NCBI GenBank assembly: GCA_030141605.1
Contig: JAQGDQ010000101.1
Location: 566,624 to 630,623, forward strand
Source: Tubiluchus corallicola
Taxonomy: Eukaryota; Priapulida; Priapulimorpha; Priapulimorphida; Tubiluchidae
DNA: 64,000 nt
Direction: 5' to 3'
Position numbers and translations under genes: made by a program. The stretch's first letter is position 1. Every line of letters starts with the position of its first letter. Shown piece after piece: positions 1-11,358 of this stretch. The notes below the pieces were generated by a model. It had not been told where the DNA came from, did no database searches, and saw only the letters and a program-made list of their open reading frames with translations.

Positions 1-189
1 ATTGCCTGTCGAACTGAAAAGAAATTTATACAGCTTTCAGAAAGTTAATGGTTGATTCATCTGCGTTGACCAGTTATTTTCAAAAAATTACTAATCCTTA
101 ATGTATTCAATTTGTTTGTATAAATCTGTAAGGACAAAAACGTTTACAGTATTAATTGTACATCAATGTTTCCACACTTACGAATCCAG

Positions 190-526
190 GTAATAGAGTC
201 ACAGGTAAAAACGTCACAAGTAAAAAAGTCACAGGAAAAAAGGAAATAAACGTAACGCTAAACCTAACCTTAAACTTAATCGTATCCCTAACCCTAATCC
301 TAACCGTAACCCTAAGATGTTGAACAAAACGTGATTTTTTATGCAATTGCGATATATATAAATAGTGTTGTCAATATGTACAAGTCATGTGATTTAAATA
401 TTTTCTGTTTTATTACTTTTCTTGTTTATGGTGCTTAAATAAATTGCAACTAACTTGAATATTTTTGATTGATTACTTGACGTTCATTCTTGCTAAAATA
501 GTGACTTTTTTCTGTGACTTTATAAC
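190..526. mobile_element. Candidate MITE with degenerate inverted ends
   Basis: The left end reads GTAATAGAGTCACAGGTAAA. The reverse complement of the right end reads GTTATAAAGTCACAGAAAAA. They match over roughly 30 bases with small gaps. The left arm repeats a GTCACAnGTAAAA unit three times (about 198-237). The interior holds the telomere-like tract. I see no convincing target-site duplication, so the element status and exact ends are inference. Confidence 0.35.
250..317. repeat. Degenerate telomere-like (CCTAAC)n tract
   Basis: A run of imperfect hexamers such as CCTAAC, CCTAAT, CGTAAC and CCCTAA. On the minus strand this resembles TTAGGG, the common animal telomere repeat. It is short, degenerate and interstitial, so it is a relic or the interior of a mobile element rather than a chromosome end. 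Confidence 0.5.
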
Positions 527-1398
527 AAATAAAATGATTTTATACTACGGTCACACTTGGAGCTTATTACGCTTAGTATATTTACACTATATATATATAT
601 AGCTAAGTGAGTATTTATTCTGCATGCGTGTGTCAGTATGTGATTATTACAATATAATTACTTGCTTTTGGTGCATATTTTATGTATTATTAACCAATAT
701 AATTATAGTTACCAGTATTACTTTATTTTCTTATGTATGATGATATCGTCCTCTTGTGATAAATATTGTGATACTGTGATAAACAAAGTGCTTTCACGCA
801 CCAAAATCAGGGCTGTTACGATAGCCAGGCAAACTGTGCGATAAATGGGCTTGGGCTTCAAGATGTTATTATACCGATGTCCAAAAAGATATGCTGTCAT
901 TATCCTGTTATTTAAAAAGAATATGTTTTTGAACTTTTTATATACCGGTTAATTGTTGTAGCGGAGACAAAGTCTGATGTAATATATAATCAGACTGCAA
1001 TAATTCATAGTAGATTAAACGTAGGTAAACATCATGACGGTACACTGTGATATTGACGCTTTTATGGAGAAGCAACTGTCTTTTCGGTAATTCGGAACTT
1101 AAGTAGATAGGAGTTTAACTGGTCACAAAATGAATTGTTATTTGATTTGTATGTAAAAATCGCTTATAGTCACTATCTTCTGGTTATATAGCTGAGTTTT
1201 TTGTTGTTAAGTATACGAAGCAGTATTACTTTTGCTTGTAAATAGCGTGTTATTAATAAAGCTATTAATCATTAGTGTTTCAAACTTGATGCTATTACTG
1301 GATTTCTAAAAAAGCGTCATAATATATATTTATTTATATTTATATCACTATTTGTTGTAGTAAGCTCATATATTATATGTATGCATATAATATAATGA

Positions 1399-1403
<5 letters not shown>

Positions 1404-1446
<43 letters not shown>
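1404..1446. repeat. (TA)n microsatellite
   Basis: Uninterrupted alternating TA, flanked by further AT-rich sequence. Confidence 0.9.
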
Positions 1447-1452
<6 letters not shown>

Positions 1453-2090
1453 TAATATACATATATTATTAGCATTTCAGCTGGCCTGTATTCATTTAAA
1501 AGATTTTGTTCATCGTCCAACGAATGAACTGCTATTTCGTTCAGTCGTAATACTTTTCTGTCAGACCTTAGCCAAACTGCTTCAGCACTCTGCCAGTGAA
1601 ACTGTCTGTACTTTCCTAGACATGTGTATGCGTCACTTATACACCATCTTTTCCGTCTAATACATTTATTTTGACCAAGTTGCTTGGAGGTATCTGTCTC
1701 TGACTGACAGTAATAATGACACATTTCATTTAGTTCTTTAAGAGTGGTAGTGTAATTGTGCGTGTTATTTTAACATACTGACAAGTTGGCATTCGTTGCA
1801 TGCTGATAAAAATCAGAAGACGTCACTTTTGAAAGACACCTGCTAGCAAATCTACTGACGGCTGACAGCAATTTCCACGCCAAGTGTCACTTCTTGTTAG
1901 CTTGTGTCAGTCAAATATTCCAATCAACTCAACAGCAATGCGTTTAAAATATCTTCTACAAATTTGTTAACTCGCTGCCAGGATGTGGCAGTAACATTAA
2001 CAGGAATGTGGGTGCTTGGTTTGACTGAAGTGGAAGCCAGTTATAGCACCCGCTCTAGAAGCAAAAAAATCATACTTCAAGATGTTGGTT

Positions 2091-2094
2091 AAAA

Positions 2095-2125
<31 letters not shown>

Positions 2126-2129
2126 ATGA

Positions 2130-2171
<42 letters not shown>
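2091..2171. repeat. (AAAT)n followed by (TA)n microsatellite
   Basis: A block of AAAT tetranucleotides (to about 2126) leads into a (TA)n run (about 2137-2171). Confidence 0.9.
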
Positions 2172-2173
<2 letters not shown>

Positions 2174-3516
2174 CTATTTTGTTGTAGTAAAAATTTATTA
2201 GCCAACAATTTAGCCAAAGTTTAAGAGACAAGATATATTAAGAACGTCCTGGTGAGCAATTAGTATTCCAAATTCTAAAGTAATTACAAAAAATCCTGTT
2301 AGATTAGTTGCGTTTATCCTAGCGTGAGTCGTTATACTTCTCTCTCTATATATATATAGAGGCCTTACAGCGAATACGTAATATGTAACCTTAAAAAACT
2401 GATTGAAGAATGGTCACAAAAAGAACGCAAGAAAAGAATGATAAGTGAAAATGAATTTAAGTGATAAGCGTGAAAACAAAACGCGCGACTACTTGCACTT
2501 TTTATTACATTCATTGCTACCTCATTTTGAATAATACGCCCTCAATAATGAGGCATATTAAAAGTCTTATTGTACTTTTGTTTGACCATTTGGAGTAATT
2601 CAGAACTCAGGAGTGTAGACTGATCAGAATTGTTCCACCTTGATTTCTTATCAAGTTACTTTGCATTCAACGTGGTCTTATTTTCTGTTTCTTCCATCTC
2701 TTCCTTTACTAGTACTAACTTTTCTAACACTTATTGTTCATTTCCTATATTCGCTGTTATTTTACACATACATACAAGCCTTTCTTGCTGGTTACTTGTT
2801 ACCAATGATTTGGCTTTTAATATTACCTTATTGCTGTCTTTTACGCTTTTCAATAGCGCACAGAAAGCTATCATTGCTGAATGAATAAATCAAATTGAAA
2901 TAGAAAACGAGTTGATATTTTACATAAATTTTGTACTTATGATATTATTTATGCTAAGTCTAAATGACGCACAATTTTTCAACAACAATTTAAAAGATGA
3001 GTAAAAGAACAACTCAGTTTCTACAATAATCTGATGTTGTAAAGATTTCTTGCTAATTTTCATCGAAGTTAAAGAAACATGTGTTAAAATCATCTTCACT
3101 TTGCGCCTACATCAACCCAGCTGTCTGCAGCATGACACGTATCAGGTAAATGAACTGATCAAGGTGAAACATACCACATTCTCTTCTCACATGTTTGTTA
3201 GCAATAACAGCTTCATTAACACCATCAATTCAGCGAGTTCGTGCATGGTTAGGGAGACTAATCGAAGGCGATTAGACGAAAGAGGAAACCGGATCTAAAA
3301 GGGGTGGGATACCCATCGGACTGATTTGTGACTTTATGTAAACATGTCTGCTTTCTTTATAATAAACAAAACTGATGAAAGCCAGCTCTCAAATTAGTCT
3401 TGTTCTGCTGACTTACTGGTCTCTAAGGTACACTTATGATCAAAACGGTGGACTATTAAAGTCACGCCATGCAAAATCTCTGAAAATTATGATAATACGA
3501 TGGTAACTGACGTTAA

Positions 3517-3621
<105 letters not shown>

Positions 3622-4960
3622 GTAGTAGCTTTCGTTATCATTGTCATCTGCATTCTTGATCATCATTGTCATAGTCTTCATCAATTACTGATCAGCATCT
3701 TCGACAAATGTTACTGTCATAATTACAATTACCATCAGCGTCTACTTGAACAAATTAAATGCGCAAAGAGTTTATTGAAAATACTAGACATAAGGAGTGA
3801 ATACAATTTTTGAAGATAAATTAATGGTTACAAGTCATACTTATTTGGCAACAAATGCAGGTAGACCAGTCAGGTGTGTAGACGCTCGCCTGTGTCACAA
3901 ACTGCTGCTGATGAAGTGTTAGCTGACTTAGCTCCCTGGTGATGTAATTTTCTGACATACAGAAAAGAGAATTGCAAAACGCGCTCACGGTTAACGAGTG
4001 GGCCGCCTACCGAGGTGGGATTTCTTTATGACCAATGTTACTCATGCGAGCCATTGCAAGCCCTCAAACAGTGATAATTGCAAAATGGGCGAGGCAGACT
4101 GCTGATTCTTGTGTTTGGTGCTTTGTTAGGGGGTGCATTGTAATACGACAAGTATCCAGTCGTCTACTAATGTATTCAGCAAATGTCCTGACTGGTTTTG
4201 AAACTGCTCACTATAATGTATACAAAAAATCAAATTAAAAAACGATTCATTTACGTATAAATTTATGGCAGAACCTTAAAATGTTATCTTCAGATTTTCA
4301 ATTGATTTAGTCACTTAGTAGCTCTAAAATTGAGACGAGGCTGGTCTTGTTAGTAGGATTAACTTGGTGCTGTTGTTGGTTTTCAGATCATCTCATTTTA
4401 CAATTTATAAGGAAGCCTCTTAGTAATTGCCTATTAAGTGATAATCTCGAAAAAAATCTTAGGCTATGTTTAGAAAATGTTAATTTATGGTAAACAAATG
4501 TAGAATCCGTGCCGGATCTGCTGCACTAATGACGTCATCAATCTCAAAAAAATTACAAAACTGGGTTAACGCTGTAAGTACCGATAGTAACTGCATTTTC
4601 TGAAGTAAGATAAATAACACTTTGCTGTTAAGACGCGGATGTACGCAATATGCAACCACTGTACGGTTTCTAGGCAACGACAATACAGATGCCCAAGCGT
4701 TTTCCCTTTTCAAAATGAAATAATTGGATTATGATGGTTAAATTGCAAACGACAGGTCTCCAGTGGTTTTGATTGGCAGCAGGCTTGCGCTGGGGGAATA
4801 AAACTGTTCATTGGTTCAGTGACCACATCACGTGACATCTCTCCAGCAGCTGATGTCAATCGCTGAACAGAAGTGAAGAACAGAAGGAAAGCATCGTTAG
4901 CCGCTAGCGCGTGCGTCTGTTTGTTTGTTATTTGTTTACTTATTTGTTGTTTTTATAAAA

Positions 4961-5426
4961 ATGAGGTGTAAGTGGTTTCTCTTGACTATGTTGACTGTCG
5001 TAATGGCCGTCGATGACTACATTGAAGACTGGGCGTTGATGGGAGCGCGAAGTGCTCGCCCCACATGCGTAGACATTCCTGCTAATGTGACATTGTGTCA
5101 AAAGATTGGTTATGACAAAATGAGGTTGCCAAATTTATTGGACCATGATACCATCACTGAAGTTGTTCAACAGGCCAGTTCTTGGGTACCACTGCTAAAC
5201 ATTGATTGCCATCGAGACGCGCAGTTGTTTCTATGTTCACTGTATACGCCAGTATGTCTAGACAGGCCTATATACCCATGCAGATCCTTGTGTGAGGCTG
5301 TAAGGTCTGGTTGTGAAAAACGTATGACAGCTTACGGTTATCCATGGCCAGAAATGTTCATCTGTGACAAGTTCCCTGTGGACAATGACATGTGCATAGC
5401 TACGCCGACACCAACGTTGAATGCAG
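4961..5426 (+). CDS. sfrp: sFRP exon 1: signal peptide and complete Frizzled CRD
   Basis: The ATG sits in an A-rich context (AAAAATGA). A TTG-initiated in-frame extension to 4925 has no ATG and is taken as 5' UTR. The exon ends at AATGCAG before GTAAGA, leaving one base of a split codon (phase 1). Reading through the donor meets a stop about 50 bases on. Confidence 0.93.
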
Positions 5427-8400
5427 GTAAGAGGCTTAGATTACCTTATTATTTCTATAAGCATAAATGGGAAGTTTAATCAGGATGACAACTAAAAACA
5501 ATAGGTACCTGCAAAACTATTATTTATTCAACTCAGTCATTCATTCGTTCATTTGCTCACTCACTCACTCACTCACTCACTCACTCACTCACTCACTCAC
5601 TCACTCACTCACTCACTCACTCACTCACTCACTCACTCACTCACTCACTCACTCACTCACTTACTCACTCATTAATTAGTCCATTCATTCGTTCGTTCGT
5701 TCGTTCGTTCGTTCGTTCGTTCGTTCGTTCATTCGTTCATTCATTCATTCATTCATTTATTCATTCTCTGACTTCTTTCCTTCCTTCCTTCTTTCGTTCG
5801 TTCGTTTATTTATTTGTTCGTTCGTTTCTTCTTCCCATCCTTCCTTTCATTCTTTCTGTCTTCCTTTCTTCCTTCATTCATTCTTTTCTTATTTTGTTTT
5901 AACTTTAAGCATTGATTCGTTGATTTGCTTTTTATTTCTTCGTTCACTTCTTTCGTTTATTTGTGCCTTCAGCTATTCATTCATTCACGTACTCACTCAC
6001 CCATTAAAATTTACCCATACGATTTACTATCTGATAAATTACCAGACATATATATCAGGAAGTATGTAATATATATGTCTAATATATAAATATATGAAGC
6101 TAAGGCAGGTTTCCTACTCATGAAAACATCCATGACGTTTTTGATGAAATGCATGGGTGTTATAGGCCTACAGTATTATGAACCGTGGTTGACAAAGCCT
6201 TTTCACCCGTGAATACGCACTCTATAATTTAACATAATAGTCGTCTTATTTAGTCTTGCTGTCAAACAGCTGCGAAACTCGTGCTGTGGCTAATTGGATG
6301 CCCGTCTTTCCCCATTAGTTTCTTGATGAATGACAGGTCGAATTGGCAGCAGCAGTAAATGTTAGTATAATCCCTGCCATATTGCTTCCACATGCTTAGA
6401 GTATGTTGCAATGCTTGTCTAGCTTTGCTTATTTATTTGCTTACATTGTCCAATGAATAACTGTGTATTCGTTATCACTTTCAAAATTTTCTTTCACCTT
6501 TTTCCCGTAAGATGCTCTGTTTTAAAACTCAAAATGCACTGTGAACGCATGTATAATCTTGCGTTTACACATGTGATAATCTAGAATTGGAATTCCAGGT
6601 CCTATAGATTTATCTGGAAGCCGCCTCGTGCCTGACATCGAGACAGGTGAGAAAAAAGCCATTGTAACGGATGAGTGTTGTTTTCCTTTGTAGTTTAGTT
6701 TTTAATTTGGCCTTGCTTCTGTCTTTTACACTTTGACTGGCAATGACATTGATTGCTACAAAACTTTTCAGCAAGAAGTACACAAGATCACAAAGGATGT
6801 CAAGAAATAATTGATTTCCCTGTAAAAAGAAATCGAATTGATAGATAAAACTGGCGAAAATATGAAAAAGAGCAGTTAATTCTGAACAGAAACATTTATT
6901 TCTGGTATTCTGGTATTGGTGCAGACGGCCAGCTCTCTGACGGCCATTCTGCAGAAGTTTTTCAATTAGATGGGTGTTGTAACTGACTTTTTCAAGAACT
7001 TCGTGATGTATATTATCTGGGGACAAACGTCATTTAAATTTAGTAACAAAAAATAAGATTTAGTTTAGAAATGCACAACGTGACTAAATTATGTTTTTGG
7101 CAGTTTATTTTTAAAAATTCATTGACTATAATAGCAGTTCAGAGTACACGAATGCAGAAATTTCAATCCCGCCCGCTATTTCTGACAGGAGGAAAGCAAT
7201 TTTAACATTTCGCATTGGAGTAGATTCACATTGATTCAGATAAACAAACAATGGAAACCCCTGCACCATATTTTTTCCCTAGCTATGAATCTGCTAAAGC
7301 AATTACTGGCATTGAAAGTCAAAACGTTGCATTCGCCGTGATTTTTTTTGCATGTTTCTTTCTATTGGCTTGTACTTTTAATAAACCTTGCATGTCTTCT
7401 GCTCCCGGACCTGGAATTCAAGTTCTTTACTTGAAAAGAAAAATATGTTTGTTCTCTTTCGTTAAGTCACTAAACCAGATTTGCAGATTTAGTAAAGCAA
7501 TGACAAACCTTTCTGCATTCATTGCAACAATTACTTTTTTTGCATGATCTTTCTTGGCAGATAAATTTTGAAGTACATTATAGTTTTCACCTTGTGTTGT
7601 TTGTGTTACATTGCACTCATGCATGATTTCCGCTGTGATTAATTAAGCATAAATAATTAAGTTGTCACAAAATATAGTGTACATTATTAAATTTCAGTCG
7701 GAGACTTGACGTCTTTGACCAAATCTCAAAATTTTATAAGGCAATGTTCATTTCTCATGAGGTTTTCACCATTCGAGCTTAGTCAGCTGTATACTTAACA
7801 TAACCACATATATTTGTAACTTGCGATTGCTACTTCATATAGTTGATTTAAGCCTACAGCTGTATGGTTATGGTCGTCTGTAGGAAAAACGGTTTTTTTA
7901 TAAAATTTTGAAATTTGATCAAGAGCCAGCACCACGTTTCCATTCTTTAGGATAAATCCTTCCAGAGTTAATTGGTTGCCTAATAATTATTTTATTTGCT
8001 TATCATTGTATTTATGCACTGTTAAGCTATTGAAGCTAAGTTAAGATAACAAGGTAAGTAAACCTAACGTTTTGCTTCAATGCTTCAACGTAAAGAACAC
8101 TTAGGTTAAAACCTGAAAGCCCCAATATTGCTGCAGTTAATGCAATTTAAAAGGGCACACACGTCCTGTGCAATGCAATAGTAACCACCAATTTTGAAAT
8201 GAGGCTTAATTATTTCAGAAATTTTTATTTCAGGATAGTAATAGATTAATCATGGCATTTTTGCAAATGTTTTTGTCGCCAAATTATTTTAGTGGCCTAT
8301 GATTGTAAACGGCTTGTTATCTGACATTTTATTATATTGCACGCCTTGGTTTTATAAGACAGTATAAATGTCAACTAGAACCTGATGCTAGTTTTTCAGA

Positions 8401-11305
8401 TTTAAATTTTCAGATTCAGTGGTGTCAGATTTAAATTATAGTCAAGATGAAATTTAATTTTACGATTAATTAAATGAGTTTCCCGTCACAACACACATGT
8501 TTTCTGATGAAGATGATATGATATTTTGACACAGTCATCATGTTAGGGAAACTTGATCTCTTGAGCATTTTGTATTCACGCCCGCCTCTGAGCCTTTGAC
8601 TTACCGAAATAGACAAGGAGTTTTTGCTTTACTTGAACCATAAACATTTAACCATCCTGTTTGAGCAGCTCGTATAAGTGTATGACTTTAGGCAAAATAC
8701 GTTTCACAGAATACGGGTATTATTATTAAGAACCAACGGGCAATTAAAATACAATTTTATAGGTACACCACATGGTTGACTGTACTATATTCCAAAATGG
8801 TATAATTAATGATTGCTTTGAAATTGGCTTTAATATTAAGGGATTAATTTGTCAATTTGAAAATACTTACAAAATCTTCGATTTTCGTAATCATGGTGTA
8901 TTGATAAAAGTGCTTGTTTGCTCCGAGTGGAGCTGTACAAGATATTCTCCTGGTTCCACTGTTTTCTCTTATGCGTATTGTATTTTTTGGTTTCGTAAGA
9001 TTGTGGGTAATTTGCAAGGTTGTCGAATGTAAATACTTATAAAACTCAAACAATAAGCTGTTGTGTCATTGAGTAGTAAGACCATCAACACCAAGTATTA
9101 AGTATTAAATTGTATTTAATCTCATAGACGTTAAAAATAGTAAGGCAAGTACACATATAGATATAGTGCACAGTATAGTATATATAGTGAACGAAGTATT
9201 AGCTTTTCGACGTCTCAAGCATTTATCAATAGCTCTGTTTAGTTCTCATCAAGAATTCAAACAAATCAACAAATGCACATTAATTAACAAGATTAGTAAG
9301 AGCCTTCTGTTTCATTTTATGACTAACTGTCTTTTTCAAAACGCAAATCCAATTTTAACATTCATAAACATCTTATAGCACTGGTATAAATTTCATTGCA
9401 GTGCGTCACACTTTACAATAACATACGTTTTTGTACGATATTTTTTAAAATGAATTTAGTCGAAAAGTAATCATATGCTTTAGGTAAATGTTTTGCAAAA
9501 CAAATTTGAAGCATGGAGCCTTTAGTTGTCACGATAATCGAACATTAACGATGATTGAAGACCCTTCCAGTAGCTTACTTATGTCAACAGACAGAAGGGG
9601 TGGGGCCATGCGTCAGCAGACAGAGGAGCTGGGACGACTGCGTGTGGATCACAAAGTTTTGGACTACTCTGCAAAAACAGCAGGAGTTAAAAGGCATCAT
9701 CCTGAAGTTTCTTCTTCATTAGCTGAATGGTTAGCTAGGCTCACTGAAGGCTAGAAACGAGATGTCTTACACTGCTGCCACGTACTGGTTTCACGAAAGT
9801 TATTTTGTGTTCGTCTTTTTAATCATGTGGTCTTTCTTTCTGTCTTGCAGATCAGTCTTTAATTGATCGGTAGCGACACTAGTTAAACTAAAATCAAATA
9901 CAACTTTATAGTAAGAGATCACGTAAAATGCTGTCAGAAGTGGGATTCGAACACACACCACACATGTGGACCAGAACACCCAGTAATGATGAATAAGCGA
10001 ATAAGTCTGGCGCCTTAGACGACTCAGCCATTTTGACATACGTTAATAAAAGGCCAAGTCTGGCCTTATAGATATATACTGGTAGATACAGTTCTACATG
10101 AATTCCGTTGTAACACTTCTTGACGGATGTTCTTAATGCACTACTACTGCTTAGAATGTTGCAGATTTTATTGACACATTCAATTAATTTTAAATTTTTG
10201 TTTTTAAATTTAAAATTTTAAGCTTTCATTGTTTTCTTGCTCGGAATTGTTTATTAGAATCTGATAAGATGGACAGTTAGTTGGTTCATGTAACTAAGGT
10301 ACATATGGTCTTGGTGAATCAGTAGTGACAAGTACCCCATGCAACTGTTCTTACCTGCAGACTGTGCTTCTAAAAATAGTAGGTTTCTGATTTTTTCTTT
10401 CTCAGTAAGTAAAGGCTTTCACTGGCCAGTATCTCCAATTTCGCGTTATGTAAAAATCACCAATAATTAAAGTAGGACCATCTTTACACTGTTTCATCTT
10501 TCATGCCAACAGACGTCATTGCCCGGACGTACATATGTCAGCTACAGGACTATTTAGTTTTTTTAATAGTTGCTCATTGCATTCAGTAATAGTTCTTGTA
10601 AACGATTAGACAATTCAAAGGCTAAGTTAATAAACAGTGACTAGAATAACTTAGAGTCTGCGTAATTAATAAAATTTAAGAAAGAAAAATAAAATGAGAA
10701 TGAAATACTTATATAACATAATTATATAAGTCTAGTAACTTAATGAACTCTGCAAGGACACAATATTTTACCATATGTTAAACGACTTCGCCTTAGCTTT
10801 TCTGAGAAAGGCTCGCTTGTAATGGTTTGTTTGTGTACCTCATGCCCAAATTATACCACCTCTACAGGAAGCAGCAGCATGCGCACTCAGTGTTTGTGTA
10901 CAGAAAATGTATTCATTGGTTTTTCTGTCCAAAGAGCAATAAACATGACTCGAATTTGAGACTTTACTTCTTTAGTTGATATTGAGCTAATAACAACGCT
11001 GAAAACTTGTAAAAAACACAATTTTAGAATTCTGCTTAGCCGATGTCTGTATAGACGTAGTGTGCATACGATATATGCTGCAAAAAAAGTACATGGAACC
11101 GACTCAGACAAGTGTGTAAATGAAATAATGCATTTAAAAATATGGCAAGTAAATAATGCATTTCTAAAAACAGTGAAAAATAAACAGTGCACTTAAGAAA
11201 GCAATGGCGAATAAATAACACATTTTAAAAAAAGGATAACAAATAAACTATGCATTTAAAAAAGAATGGCAATTTGCACTATATACATATACACATATAT
11301 ATTTG

Positions 11306-11358
<53 letters not shown>

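Noticed and set aside
250-317. True telomere end
   Set aside because: Repeats are few and degenerate, and unique sequence continues on both sides.
1317-1724. 135-codon minus-strand frame
   Set aside because: Its C-terminal half is translation of a TA repeat and the remainder resembles no known family.
6610-7026. 138-codon open frame on the minus strand in sFRP intron 1
   Set aside because: No recognisable domain, no clear splice context or neighbouring exon in the same style, and composition like the surrounding AT-rich intron. Probably chance.
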